Origin: Psychromonas sp. MME1
GTDB lineage: Bacteria > Pseudomonadota > Gammaproteobacteria > Enterobacterales > Psychromonadaceae
NCBI RefSeq assembly: GCF_041080865.1
Contig: NZ_CP160906.1
Span: forward strand, 806,001-870,000
Reading direction: 5' to 3'
Length of the DNA stretch: 64,000 nt
Both the position numbers and the translations under genes were made by a program. The notes under the pieces were generated by a model. It was not told the origin of the DNA. It saw only the letters and a program-made list of their open reading frames with translations, and searched no databases. Numbering within the stretch: the stretch's first letter is position 1; every line of letters starts with the position of its first letter. Below, piece after piece: positions 1 through 8,693 of this stretch.

Positions 1-699
1 ATTGCACAGGATATTCGTTCATGCATTGCTAATGAACTAAATCTAACGGCTTCGGCTGGGGTCGCACCGCTTAAATTCCTTGCTAAAATTGCATCTGATT
101 TATATAAACCAAATGGCCAATACGTTATTCCTCCGAGCAATGTGATTGCTTTTATTGAAGAGATGCCCTTAAGTAAAATCCCCGGGGTAGGCAAAGTGAC
201 CTTTGATAAATTAAAAGCTCAGGGATTTGAGCTTGGAAAAGACGTCCGCGCTAGTGATCAATATACCTTGGTCAGTCTGTTTGGCAAGCTGGGCTATTCT
301 CTATGGGATAAATGCCAAGGGATTGATGACCGAGCTGTGCAAACATCACGCATTCGTCGATCTGTTGGTGTAGAAAGAACGTTTGCGCATGACATGACGG
401 ATATAGCGAAATTACGTGCTTTTATGCATGAGCATTTGCTACCCGAACTGCAACAACGGGCTGTTAAACATCTTGAAAAACGTGTGATAAGTAAACTTGG
501 CGTGAAAGTTAAATTTAACGATTTTCAGCAAACCACCAAAGAATTGAAATATGACGATTTTAATGCTTCACTCTTTGACACCTTACTTGATCAAGCTATG
601 TTACGTGGGCAAGGGAAGGCGGTACGTTTATTAGGAGTGCATATTGGTTTAGGTGATAATATTGATTGCACAGATCAGTTCCAGTTTACACTTATTTAA
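1..699 (+). CDS. dinB: DNA polymerase IV (Y-family), 3' part only
   Basis: The reading frame is open from base 1, so the gene begins upstream of the window and only about 232 C-terminal codons are present. What remains covers the end of the palm, the thumb with the helix-hairpin-helix stretch IPGVGKVTFDKL, and the little-finger DNA-binding domain ending in QFQFTLI. DinB is the error-prone translesion polymerase that extends mismatched or damaged primer termini and is normally SOS-induced. The catalytic N-terminal acidic residues lie outside the window. The GTG at 142 is an internal codon and not a start, because the upstream sequence is in frame and matches the family (SAGVAPLKFLAKIASD). No terminator is obvious before the next gene 52 bp downstream. 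Confidence 0.93.
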   Translation: MAQDIRSCIANELNLTASAGVAPLKFLAKIASDLYKPNGQYVIPPSNVIAFIEEMPLSKIPGVGKVTFDKLKAQGFELGKDVRASDQYTLVSLFGKLGYSLWDKCQGIDDRAVQTSRIRRSVGVERTFAHDMTDIAKLRAFMHEHLLPELQQRAVKHLEKRVISKLGVKVKFNDFQQTTKELKYDDFNASLFDTLLDQAMLRGQGKAVRLLGVHIGLGDNIDCTDQFQFTLI

Positions 700-751
700 A
701 TTGTTGTTAATTTTTGATCATTCTTTAATTTAATTCAGGGAATCTTAAAAA

Positions 752-1519
752 ATGAAAGATTATGTTTTGATAACTGGTGCGAGTGCGGGCTTAGGTGAGG
801 CGTTTTGTGAACAACTTGCACAGCAAGGTTTTTCGCTGCTATTAGTGGCAAGGCGGGAGCAAAGGTTAATAGAACGACAGCAACAGCTATTACGTAAATA
901 CAGCGCGATTGATGTCCATATCTTCCCCTGTGATTTAAGCGATAGTGGTGCTCCTAGTGCCATTTATGACTATTTAGATAGAGAATCACTCAATTTAATT
1001 GGTTTAATAAATAATGCCGGTTTTGGGCAACGTGGGCGTTTTTGCCAAACAGAGCTGAGTCTACATTTACAGATAATGCAAGTGAATATGAATGCATTAG
1101 TGAGTTTAACCTATTTAGCGATTCCTTTATTAAAACTGCAGCCACAAAGTTTTATTATTAATGTAGCGTCTACGGCTGCCTTTCAGGCAGGTCCAAATGT
1201 GGCAATCTATTATGCAAGTAAAGCTTTTGTGTTGTCCTTTACTGAGGCGCTTCACGAGGAGTTGAAAGAAAGTCATATTATGGTCAGTGCATTATGCCCT
1301 GGCGCAACAAGAACCGAATTTGCAACAGTCGCTGATTTGTCGGAATCGTTACTGTTCAGATTAAGATCAATGAGTAAAGAGCCCGTAGTTAGCTACTCCC
1401 TGGTAAATCGGCACAAAGCAGTGGTCATACCGGGATGGCTAAATAAATTGGGTGCATTATTGGCACAGATACTGCCACGTGGATGGGCGCGAAAAGTTGC
1501 TTTTAAATTACAAAAATAA
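752..1519 (+). CDS. Short-chain dehydrogenase/reductase (SDR)
   Basis: A 255-residue classical SDR. The N-terminal Rossmann nucleotide-binding motif TGASAGLG is at residues 8-15, followed by the NNAG structural motif near residue 87, the catalytic serine in NVAST, and YYASK containing the YxxxK catalytic pair. The PGATRTEF segment follows, as in the DltE/YqjQ-like branch. It should reduce or oxidise a carbonyl or hydroxyl substrate with NAD(P)H; the substrate cannot be read from the sequence. The C-terminal region contains a hydrophobic, basic stretch that could bind membranes. It follows dinB on the same strand and converges with marC. Confidence 0.85.
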   Translation: MKDYVLITGASAGLGEAFCEQLAQQGFSLLLVARREQRLIERQQQLLRKYSAIDVHIFPCDLSDSGAPSAIYDYLDRESLNLIGLINNAGFGQRGRFCQTELSLHLQIMQVNMNALVSLTYLAIPLLKLQPQSFIINVASTAAFQAGPNVAIYYASKAFVLSFTEALHEELKESHIMVSALCPGATRTEFATVADLSESLLFRLRSMSKEPVVSYSLVNRHKAVVIPGWLNKLGALLAQILPRGWARKVAFKLQK

Positions 1520-1557
1520 TTAACAATATTTGAAATTTAAGGGGGTGTTGCCATTTT

Positions 1558-2157
1558 TTATTTTAGCGAAAAGTTGATAATACCATCATAGATAAACTGA
1601 ATAGCGAGCGCGGCTAAAATAACCCCTAGGAAACGTTTTAAAATTTCATCGCCCGTTTTACCTATGATTTTCTTTAAATTTCTTGATAACAACATGAGTA
1701 CTAAAGTTAATGATAATATAGAAATAATTGCCGCAGTAACGGCAATCACGCCGCTACTTTGAGTACTGTGTGAAAACAGTAAAATAGAAAGGGTTAAGGT
1801 TCCTGGTCCTGCAAGCAGTGGAATTGACATTGGAAAAACTGAGATATCCACAGATTTATTAGAGGCACTAAACTCCATCTCCTGAGTTATCATTTTAAAT
1901 GCGGTATAAAAGAGTAAAAGGCCTCCTGATATCCGTAATGAATTGATGTTAATACCTAATTGCGAGAATAACGTTTCACCATAATTACCAAACAAAACCA
2001 ATGATGTCGCACTAATTATAACCGCTTTAACCGCCATGACAGTGCGGTGTTTTTTATCACTGTTAGTGGTCAATGAATTAAAAATAAGTGCTGCGCCAAT
2101 GGGATCTATAATAACGAACAGTGCCGTCAATGCATGTAAATAGATCGTTAAGTCCAT
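1558..2157 (-). CDS. MarC family integral membrane protein
   Basis: A 199-residue very hydrophobic protein with about six membrane segments. It shows family hallmarks such as FVIIDPIGAALIF near the N-terminus and SIPLLAGPGTLTLSILL in the middle. The MarC family is widespread; its biochemical role is not established, and the name comes from the mar locus of E. coli, where it is not required for antibiotic resistance. The gene is 25 bp downstream of the YjiH-type gene on the same strand, so the two are probably cotranscribed. The ribosome-binding site is weak. Confidence 0.88.
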   Translation of the reverse strand: MDLTIYLHALTALFVIIDPIGAALIFNSLTTNSDKKHRTVMAVKAVIISATSLVLFGNYGETLFSQLGININSLRISGGLLLFYTAFKMITQEMEFSASNKSVDISVFPMSIPLLAGPGTLTLSILLFSHSTQSSGVIAVTAAIISILSLTLVLMLLSRNLKKIIGKTGDEILKRFLGVILAALAIQFIYDGIINFSLK

Positions 2158-2182
2158 AGTTTTTTATTACTCGTTAAAATGT

Positions 2183-3562
2183 TTAAAATATTAAATGTGC
2201 AATACCTGCAATAACAGGTAATGTCACTAGCGTTCTTAAAATAAAGATAATAAATAGTTCAACCATATTCACCGGTATTTTACTGCCTAATAACAAAGCC
2301 CCAACTTCACTCATATAGATAAGCTGAGTAACAGACATTGCCGCTATAACAAAACGAGTCATATCAGATTCTATTGTTGAAGCGAGAATTGAGGGGATAA
2401 ACATATCTGCAAATCCGACAACAATGGTTTGTGATGCGGCGGCTGCTTCTGGAATTTGTAATAATTCGAGTAACGGAATAAATGGATAGCCTAAATATTC
2501 AAAAATAGGGGTGTGTTCGGCAATAATAAGTGCAATAGTGCCAATAGCCATCACAACAGGTAAGATACCAAAAAGCATATCGGTGGCATTCTTTAATCCA
2601 TCTTTAAGTGTTTCCATAAAAGTTGCAGCATTGTCTGCTTTATGTAAAGCGAGCGCAAACCCCCAAGTGAAAACATTGTGACCGTGTGGTGTTAGTTCCT
2701 CTTCACCATTGCGTTCACTTTGGTCGATAAACAAATCTTTTTTCCAACAAAGCGGAGGCAATTTAGGGACTATATAGGCGGCAACAACGCCTGCCCCACA
2801 AACACAAAGGTAGAAGGGAATGAACAGGTGTTCTAGTTTTACCTGAGCAATAACGACTAAAGAAAAGGTTATTGATACCGCTGAAAAGGTGGTGCCAATA
2901 ACAGCTGCTTCTCTTTGCGTATAGTAACGAGCTTCATATTGTTTAGCTGTTAATAAAATACCAACGCTACCATCTCCTAACCAAGAGGCGATACAATCGA
3001 TGGCACTTCGTCCGGGTAGATTAAAAATTGGGCGCATTACCTTGGTTAGTAGCGTTCCGAATAACTCTAATAGGCCAAAATTGAGTAATAATGGTAATAA
3101 CATACCTGCTAAAATAAACACACAAAATAAGACGGGAAGTAGATCATTTAAGACAAGTGAACCTGTATCATTAGAATATACTATTTCAGGGCCCACCCCA
3201 TAAAAAGTGAGTATAGTGAAAATAGCACCGATAATGCGGATTATTAACCACATCGGAGAAACAGAAAATAATCCATTTAAAAAGCGATTATTTTTAATGA
3301 CAGAGAAAGTATAGGCGCGCTGTAATGTAGTTATTGTCGCTGTAATGATGACAATCGCCAAAATGAGTGCGGTCAAATAATCGGAGAGTAAATTTTGTAG
3401 TGACTTCGCACCAATTGCGATCGGGATTGTTATTGCCCCTTGGTAATTAATTGGTGTCATGAACAGTAGCAAACCAATCATTGACGGTATTATAAAAGTT
3501 AAAAGGGTACGTAATGTGTGTTTTTTATTTATCGCCTGATTAGGTCTTATTTCGTTTTTCAC
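2183..3562 (-). CDS. YjiH family membrane protein with nucleoside-recognition (Gate) domains
   Basis: A 459-residue polytopic membrane protein with roughly ten hydrophobic segments. It contains two Gate-like modules: around residues 180-270, with the CIASWLGDGSVGILL segment, and in the C-terminal third with QTIVVGFADMFIPSIL. This arrangement matches the YjiH family, presumed inner-membrane transporters of unknown substrate related to the nucleoside-recognition proteins that also include the spore-maturation SpmA/SpmB proteins. It lies upstream of marC. The 279-bp gap before it is AT-rich and contains the divergent promoters of this gene and of the gene at 3842; no clear operator was found. 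Confidence 0.82.
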   Translation of the reverse strand: MKNEIRPNQAINKKHTLRTLLTFIIPSMIGLLLFMTPINYQGAITIPIAIGAKSLQNLLSDYLTALILAIVIITATITTLQRAYTFSVIKNNRFLNGLFSVSPMWLIIRIIGAIFTILTFYGVGPEIVYSNDTGSLVLNDLLPVLFCVFILAGMLLPLLLNFGLLELFGTLLTKVMRPIFNLPGRSAIDCIASWLGDGSVGILLTAKQYEARYYTQREAAVIGTTFSAVSITFSLVVIAQVKLEHLFIPFYLCVCGAGVVAAYIVPKLPPLCWKKDLFIDQSERNGEEELTPHGHNVFTWGFALALHKADNAATFMETLKDGLKNATDMLFGILPVVMAIGTIALIIAEHTPIFEYLGYPFIPLLELLQIPEAAAASQTIVVGFADMFIPSILASTIESDMTRFVIAAMSVTQLIYMSEVGALLLGSKIPVNMVELFIIFILRTLVTLPVIAGIAHLIF

Positions 3563-3841
3563 ATTTCACCTTAATAAATCAATCATAGTGGTTACTGTAT
3601 TTAAGAAGCGCGCAAGGGTACTTGCTTTGTTGCATGAAGTAAATCAGATCGTGCTGGAAAATAAATAATTCTAGTCTATATTGTGCAATTAAATGGATAT
3701 ATCAAGGTTAGTTTATTTGACAGTATATAAATGTGATCTAGGATTAAATAGATAATCGATAATAGGATGTCGGTTTTGTTGCTACTTTTTGTTTAAAAAA
3801 GAATGGATTCTATTTTATAACAATATTAACTGTAGAGCGTT

Positions 3842-4732
3842 GTGATGTATCCAAAATCAAAAGCAGATATGAATAACCACTCTCTCGATACTTTATCGAA
3901 TTTTCCCACCATAATAGGGCTTATTGCCATTACTTTTGCCATTTTTATTAGCTTTGTAATGTGGCAAAAACACCAACTTCTACAAGTGAATAATACATTA
4001 CAAGAGTATCAAATTAATCTAGTGAATAGGGCCTTTGAAGATTTCCCAACGGCTGCTGGTTATAGTGAAGAGATTGAGCAGATAGGTATAGAAATTGAAG
4101 ATGACACCAAGTTAATCGATAATAGTAATTCAGCACTTCTACTTACAACAAATAGCGATAGCAATGAAGGTGCTTATCTTGAAAATAATATCGTTGAGAT
4201 AGGGGCAGCTATCCAATCTGCTTATTCCCATGATGATTCGTTGTTTGATGTTGATAGGTTTGCCAACAAAAATATCGATGTAACAGACGTTACTTATATT
4301 TCTTCTCGCGGTGTTATTGGAAATCAAACGGTAACGGGTATTGATATAACGCAATTAGAGTATTTAGGTGAGGTAACGTATCACGATATGGCCTATCTTT
4401 TTCTTGATAATGCAGAATTAGTCGCAAGTGGCTTTAGCCGTGTTGATTGGAATGATAATAATGCGGTGTTACTTACCATAAAAAGTCCTGCTGATTTACG
4501 CTCCGTATCAATTGCTTCGTTATATTTTAGAGTGAAACCCTTGAGAGATGAAATGGCATCCGTTAATTTAGTGATTAATGGTGAGGATAATATTATTGAA
4601 TTATCTGGTAATGACGATTGGATTTATATTCGTGCTGATGTTGATTTTCAAGGTGATGTTAAGTTGGAATTGAGACCCGTTGGTATTTCGGATAATAATA
4701 AATTAGATTTTGCGGGGATGACATTGTTATAG
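3842..4732 (+). CDS. Unknown membrane-anchored extracytoplasmic protein
   Basis: A 296-residue protein I do not recognise. It starts with GTG at 3842, or with the immediately following ATG at 3845. One hydrophobic helix at residues 20-40 (FPTIIGLIAITFAIFISFVM) looks like an uncleaved signal anchor. A short coiled-coil-like stretch follows (QLLQVNNTLQEYQINLV), then an acidic Asp/Asn-rich region, and a C-terminal third with alternating hydrophobic residues suggesting a beta-sandwich. Asp, Asn and Ser richness fits a surface-exposed or periplasmic domain. No catalytic motif is visible. It stands alone between the YjiH-type gene and a convergent small ORF. Confidence 0.6.
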   Translation: MMYPKSKADMNNHSLDTLSNFPTIIGLIAITFAIFISFVMWQKHQLLQVNNTLQEYQINLVNRAFEDFPTAAGYSEEIEQIGIEIEDDTKLIDNSNSALLLTTNSDSNEGAYLENNIVEIGAAIQSAYSHDDSLFDVDRFANKNIDVTDVTYISSRGVIGNQTVTGIDITQLEYLGEVTYHDMAYLFLDNAELVASGFSRVDWNDNNAVLLTIKSPADLRSVSIASLYFRVKPLRDEMASVNLVINGEDNIIELSGNDDWIYIRADVDFQGDVKLELRPVGISDNNKLDFAGMTLL

Positions 4733-4774
4733 CTCACTTATTACCCTTCTTTATAATCATTTATAAGATGAAAG

Positions 4775-4818
4775 GCTAAATGCCTCTTGGTGATATTCAC
4801 TGTAAAGAGGCATTTAGC
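4775..4818. terminator. Perfect 14-bp hairpin between convergent genes
   Basis: Inverted repeat 4775-4788 and 4805-4818 (GCTAAATGCCTCTT and its complement) with a 16-nt loop. It lies between the end of the unknown gene at 4732 and the end of the minus-strand small ORF at 4827. The minus-strand copy is followed by a short pyrimidine run, so it could terminate both transcripts. A long T tract is missing. Confidence 0.6.
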
Positions 4819-4826
4819 AGGTAAGA

Positions 4827-4937
4827 CTATAGACGAACAATGTAGTTGAGTAAGGTGTAGTTATATCTATTCTCGTTTATTAATGATTTACAAACCGTTG
4901 GATAAGCATAGCTTAAAAACATCATGTCACTATTCAT
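4827..4937 (-). CDS. Small protein of 36 residues with strong ribosome-binding site
   Basis: This ORF is supported by its context, not by homology. It is preceded by TAAGGAGGTTATT, a near-perfect Shine-Dalgarno sequence 5-6 nt from the ATG at 4937-4935. It encodes a 36-residue, tyrosine- and asparagine-rich peptide beginning MNSDMMFLSYAYPTVCKSLI and ends just before a perfect 14-bp hairpin. A sigma-54-like element lies 48-63 bp upstream of the start. I know no family for it. It could be a small functional peptide, a leader peptide or part of a regulatory RNA. Confidence 0.5.
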   Translation of the reverse strand: MNSDMMFLSYAYPTVCKSLINENRYNYTLLNYIVRL

Positions 4938-4984
4938 AATAACCTCCTTAACGATGCCAAGTCAGTTAGCATCAAATAGCATCA

Positions 4985-5000
4985 TGAAATTAACATGCCA
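4985..5000 (-). promoter_or_regulatory. Possible sigma-54 promoter for the small ORF
   Basis: On the minus strand this reads TGGCATG-TTAA-TTTCA, against the sigma-54 consensus TGGCACG-N4-TTGCA: two mismatches with correct spacing. It would give a start about 37 nt before the ATG of the 36-residue ORF. Further upstream, TTTGCAC (5059-5065) and GTGCAAA (5094-5100) form an inverted pair that could be an enhancer site. This is pattern matching only. Confidence 0.3.
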
Positions 5001-5282
5001 ATTATGAATCCCTTATAAAACAATCAATTACATTTAATTGTTTTGTGTTGCTAGCTTATTTGCACCAAAAAAATGCTTGATAGCCCTAAATATGTGCAAA
5101 AAACGTGATCTTTGTCGTTGTTTTGTGTTAATGTCGGCCTGTTTTATATACAGAAAATTTGTAATTATCTTAATTATGAATAACGTAAGCAGAGTGTAAA
5201 GTGTCTTTTAAGCACTTCTCATATTCTTCCTGCTAGAATAGATTCTAACTAATACTTATCCTATCAATAACAGAGATTATTA

Positions 5283-6491
5283 ATGCCATTTAGCCAACTT
5301 GGATTAAGCGAACCAATTTTAAAAGCGCTAGCAGAATTACAATATGAGCAGCCTACACCGATTCAATATAAGGCAATTCCTGTTATTTTGTCAGGGAAAA
5401 ATGTGCTTGCTGCTGCGCAAACGGGAACGGGTAAAACAGCGAGTTTTGTATTACCAATATTAGAAAATATGATAGATGCGCCAGCCGTGCGCCCAAAACG
5501 TGTTCGTACTTTGATTTTGACGCCCACGAGAGAACTGGCTATTCAAGTTGAGGCAAATATTGTGCAATACGCTAAATACCTCAATATCACTTCTATGGCG
5601 ATGTATGGTGGCATTGATGTTGAGCCGCAAAAGGAACGTTTAATTGCAGGTGTGGATATTCTCGTGGCAACACCTGGGCGTTTGCTCGATATGTATACGC
5701 GCCGTGCTATTCATTTTGATGAAACGGAAACGCTCGTGATCGATGAAGCCGATAGAATGCTTGATATGGGGTTTATTGCTGATATTAATAAAATCGTAGA
5801 ACGTTTACCTGAACAAAGACAAAATTTATTATTTTCAGCGACGTTATCTAAACAGGTGCGCTCTCTTGCTCGAACAGCGATTGAAAAAGCGGTTGAAATA
5901 TCCATTACAGCAAAAAATATTGCTACTGAGCAGGTTGAGCAAAGTTTAATTGCCGTTGATAAAGATGCAAAATCAGCACTGCTAAGTCATTTGATTGTTG
6001 ACAATAGTTGGCAACAGGCACTGATTTTTATTGAAACCAAACGCGGGGCTGCAAAATTAGTCAGCCAACTTGAAAAGCGTGGAATTGCAGCGGAATCTTT
6101 TCATAGTGGGCGTAGTCAGGCTGTTCGTGAGCAGTTATTGGCCGATTTTAAACGCGGGGCGGTTAAGTTTTTAGTAGCGACAGGGATTGCCGCTCGCGGT
6201 ATTGATATCGAAGATCTTAGCCTTGTTATCAACTATGATTTACCCGATGAAGCGGATGATTATGTACACCGTATTGGTCGAACTGGTCGTGCTGGTGCAT
6301 TAGGGGAAGCTATCTCTTTTGTTTCTCGTGATGATTTTAGAAACCTCTGTGCTATTGAGAATCGTTTGGGTAAATTTATTGAAAGAAAAGAAGTGGTTGG
6401 TTTTGAGCCAAGATTAGAGATACCCGCTTCCGATGTGAGTTACGCACCGAAAAAGGCGCGCCCATCAAGACGTCGCACTGTACAAAAATAG
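5283..6491 (+). CDS. rhlE: DEAD-box ATP-dependent RNA helicase, RhlE-like
   Basis: A 402-residue two-RecA-domain helicase with every DEAD-box motif: the Q motif (QPTPIQ), motif I (AAQTGTGKT), Ia (PTRELA), Ib (TPGR), II (DEAD), III (SAT), then V (ATGIAARGID) and VI (HRIGRTGRAG). The short basic C-terminal tail (KKARPSRRR) resembles RhlE/SrmB-type proteins acting on structured RNA during ribosome assembly and mRNA turnover. Such helicases are often cold-induced. The gene has a leader of up to about 345 bp with no other ORF on this strand, which would suit post-transcriptional control. The weak AGAGA ribosome-binding site and the ATG at 5283 define the start. rhlE is the nearest family; orthology is not certain. 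Confidence 0.9.
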   Translation: MPFSQLGLSEPILKALAELQYEQPTPIQYKAIPVILSGKNVLAAAQTGTGKTASFVLPILENMIDAPAVRPKRVRTLILTPTRELAIQVEANIVQYAKYLNITSMAMYGGIDVEPQKERLIAGVDILVATPGRLLDMYTRRAIHFDETETLVIDEADRMLDMGFIADINKIVERLPEQRQNLLFSATLSKQVRSLARTAIEKAVEISITAKNIATEQVEQSLIAVDKDAKSALLSHLIVDNSWQQALIFIETKRGAAKLVSQLEKRGIAAESFHSGRSQAVREQLLADFKRGAVKFLVATGIAARGIDIEDLSLVINYDLPDEADDYVHRIGRTGRAGALGEAISFVSRDDFRNLCAIENRLGKFIERKEVVGFEPRLEIPASDVSYAPKKARPSRRRTVQK

Positions 6492-6500
6492 AGGTTGGTT

Positions 6501-6535
6501 GTAATGTTTAGTAGCGTAATTCTCCTAAACATTAC
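6501..6535. terminator. Hairpin between convergent helicase and hypothetical gene
   Basis: An 11-bp perfect inverted repeat, GTAATGTTTAG at 6501-6511 with its complement at 6525-6535, followed by TTT on the plus strand. It lies just after the helicase stop and before the end of the convergent minus-strand gene, so it probably acts as a bidirectional terminator. Confidence 0.6.
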
Positions 6536-6567
6536 TTTGCAGCTTGAAGCATCATGGAGATATATTT

Positions 6568-6879
6568 TTAATCAGAAAAGCCATCATGTAAAAAATGGTA
6601 TTTCTTTTGGTTGAAATCTGTTTCATCACAGTCTAAAAAATCGAGCGCATAACCGTAACTTTCTTCTTTAAAAACAGAAAGTTTCGCTAATTCATATTCA
6701 TTCATAATGATAGCCATTGCCTCTTGCACGCACTCACTCTCGCCAGGGCCTATTTCAACTTCTGGTGGATCAAAATGGTTGATCATCCACTCTTGAAGCT
6801 GTTGTGCACTCATTTTACCGTTCATCGTCTCTTTTAATTGGGTAATTAACTGTGCTTTACTAATTGATAGTTCGCTCAT
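6568..6879 (-). CDS. Hypothetical protein, 103 residues
   Basis: A small acidic protein I do not recognise, starting MSELSISKAQLITQLKETMN. It has an amphipathic helical N-terminal half, a central acidic glycine turn (EVEIGPGESECVQEA) and a C-terminal part with a cysteine-containing DFLDCDETDF stretch. No signal peptide or membrane helix is seen, so it is probably cytoplasmic. It reads in the same direction as hisIE but is separated from it by the his terminator, so it is probably its own unit. No function is proposed. Confidence 0.6.
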   Translation of the reverse strand: MSELSISKAQLITQLKETMNGKMSAQQLQEWMINHFDPPEVEIGPGESECVQEAMAIIMNEYELAKLSVFKEESYGYALDFLDCDETDFNQKKYHFLHDGFSD

Positions 6880-6904
6880 ATTCGGGAAACCTGTTATTGC
6901 TAAT

Positions 6905-6936
6905 CAATAAAAAAGGTGAACGATTAAGTTCACCTT
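6905..6936 (-). terminator. Intrinsic terminator of the hisF-hisIE unit
   Basis: On the minus strand, AAGGTGAAC (6936-6928), a 6-nt loop and GTTCACCTT (6921-6913) are followed by a T-rich run. It sits 28 bp after the hisIE stop codon and is a standard rho-independent terminator. Confidence 0.85.
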
Positions 6937-6963
6937 ATGCTTTTAGTCAAATAAATAATGGGA

Positions 6964-7596
6964 TTATTTATTATGGCGTTGCTGCAATTTTGCGGCGATA
7001 TCAGCTAATGTTAGCCCTTCGTTCTGTAATAAAACCGTTAGGTGGTAGAGTAGATCTGCACTTTCACAGGTTAATTCATCCATATCTTTAGCCATTGCTG
7101 CCAATGCAACTTCAACACCTTCTTCGCCGACTTTCTGGGCAATTCGTTTGGTGCCTCGCGCATATAAACTTGCTGTGTAACTACTGTCTGCATCCGCCCC
7201 TTTACGTTGTGCAATCACCTGTTCTAGGTCAGCAATAAATGTCAGCGCAGGTTGAGTTTCACCTTTAAAACAACTTTCTGTACCGAGGTGGCAGGTTGGA
7301 CCAATGGGATCAACCATTGCTAATAGGGTATCGTTATCGCAATCAGTGCTGATTTCCACAACATTTAAAAAGTGGCCAGATTCTTCACCTTTGCACCATA
7401 AACGTTGTTTAGTGCGGCTGAAAAAGGTCATTTTGCCACTAGCAAGTGTTGCAGTTAATGCCTCTTGATTAACATAACCAAGCATAAGTACTTTACCGGA
7501 AGTGCGATTTTGCACTATGACTGGCATAAGGTTATCTACTTTTGACCAATCAAGTGCGTTTAATTCTGCTTCTTTCATTAATGCTTTGCTCATCAT
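6964..7596 (-). CDS. hisI: Bifunctional phosphoribosyl-AMP cyclohydrolase / phosphoribosyl-ATP diphosphatase
   Basis: A 210-residue fusion catalysing steps 2 and 3 of histidine synthesis. The N-terminal cyclohydrolase domain (about residues 15-115) has the metal-binding stretches [18 protein letters not shown] and [12 protein letters not shown]. The C-terminal pyrophosphohydrolase domain (about 120-205) has [17 protein letters not shown] and the helical end. Length and order match the enterobacterial HisIE fusion. Its start overlaps the stop of hisF by 4 bp (ATGA), so the two are translationally coupled. In enteric operons these genes follow hisA directly; here they are about 4 kb away from it. 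Confidence 0.96.
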   Translation of the reverse strand: MMSKALMKEAELNALDWSKVDNLMPVIVQNRTSGKVLMLGYVNQEALTATLASGKMTFFSRTKQRLWCKGEESGHFLNVVEISTDCDNDTLLAMVDPIGPTCHLGTESCFKGETQPALTFIADLEQVIAQRKGADADSSYTASLYARGTKRIAQKVGEEGVEVALAAMAKDMDELTCESADLLYHLTVLLQNEGLTLADIAAKLQQRHNK

Positions 7597-8363
7597 CTAA
7601 TCTCTACATTTTCTGTTTTAAGGTAAGATTTTAGCTCACCAATATTAATTATCTGTTTATGGAATACACTGGCTGCCAAGGCGCCATCGACATCTGCTTC
7701 TTTGAATACTTCTGCAAAATGAACCATTTCGCCTGCGCCCCCTGAAGCGATTAAAGGTACATTGCATATAGCGCGAGCTTGGCTAAGTTGTTTGATATCA
7801 TAACCACAGCGAACACCGTCTTGATTCATCACGTTGAGTACTATTTCACCTGCCCCGCGTGATTGCACTTCTTTGATCCAATCAAAGGTATTCCATTTTG
7901 TGGTTACCGTGGCATCTTCGTTACCTGTAAATTGTTTTACTTGGTGTTGCCCCGTTGTTTCATCGTAATATGAATCAATACCAATGACGATGCATTGCGT
8001 GCCAAATTTTTCAGATAAACGATTAATTAAACTGGGGTCTGCGAGAGCTGGGCTGTTGATGGATACTTTATCAGCACCAAACTCTAGAATGCGTCGTGCA
8101 TCTTCTTCTGTTTTGATTCCACCTGCGACACAGAATGGAATATCAATGACTTCTGCAACACGACTTACCCAACTTTTATCGACCACTCGAACGTCAGAGC
8201 TTGCTGTAATATCGTAAAAAACTAACTCATCGGCACCTTCTTCGGCGTAGCGTTTTGCTAATGGTACGATATCACCTACAATTTCATGGTTACGAAATTG
8301 GACACCTTTGACGACTTGACCATCTTTAACATCAAGACACGGAATTATGCGTTTTGCTAACAT
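7593..8363 (-). CDS. hisF: Imidazole glycerol phosphate synthase, cyclase subunit HisF
   Basis: A 256-residue TIM barrel starting [20 protein letters not shown]. It contains the two catalytic aspartates expected in the CLDVKDG and GIDSYYDE segments, and the phosphate-binding loops GGIKTEEDA and ASGGAGEM. It condenses PRFAR with ammonia from HisH to give IGP and AICAR; HisH is encoded at 13154-13753, separated from hisF. The ribosome-binding site AAAGAGGT is 4 nt from the ATG. A separate promoter must serve hisFI, because hisA is followed by its own terminator and unrelated genes lie between. Confidence 0.96.
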   Translation of the reverse strand: MLAKRIIPCLDVKDGQVVKGVQFRNHEIVGDIVPLAKRYAEEGADELVFYDITASSDVRVVDKSWVSRVAEVIDIPFCVAGGIKTEEDARRILEFGADKVSINSPALADPSLINRLSEKFGTQCIVIGIDSYYDETTGQHQVKQFTGNEDATVTTKWNTFDWIKEVQSRGAGEIVLNVMNQDGVRCGYDIKQLSQARAICNVPLIASGGAGEMVHFAEVFKEADVDGALAASVFHKQIINIGELKSYLKTENVEIR

Positions 8364-8640
8364 ATTGACCTCTTTGGCACTAATCTAATATATATCAAAG
8401 TGTTATCCAATATTTTGTTTTTCTGTTTAATGTAAATAGCAATCCTGTTTGCATACAAAATAATTAGTTGTTGGCAATATTATTGCTAAAGTATTTGTTA
8501 AGTATCTGCTAAGTATATAATTTTTCATCTTCGCTTTGTAGGTTTTTAAGTTACATTTAATGACTTATTTCTTTTTGCCTATACATGTAACGTTAAGCAG
8601 TGAAAAAGGGGGACTGCGTATAGTAGGGGGGAAAGTAAAT
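8364..8640. other. AT-rich intergenic region upstream of hisF
   Basis: About 280 bp carrying the presumed hisFI promoter on the minus strand. I see no leader peptide with clustered His codons here and no attenuator-like hairpin, unlike the region upstream of hisG. No ORF with a good ribosome-binding site was found. Confidence 0.5.
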
Positions 8641-8671
8641 GATAAAAACAGAGCTTTGCTATGTTTTTATC
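8641..8671 (-). terminator. Hairpin after the agarase gene
   Basis: GATAAAAACA (8641-8650) and its complement (8662-8671) form a 10-bp AT-rich stem with an 11-nt loop, 23 bp downstream of the agarase stop codon. It probably ends the agarase transcript and insulates hisF. Confidence 0.6.
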
Positions 8672-8693
8672 ATTAATTGAATCTCTTATTTGG

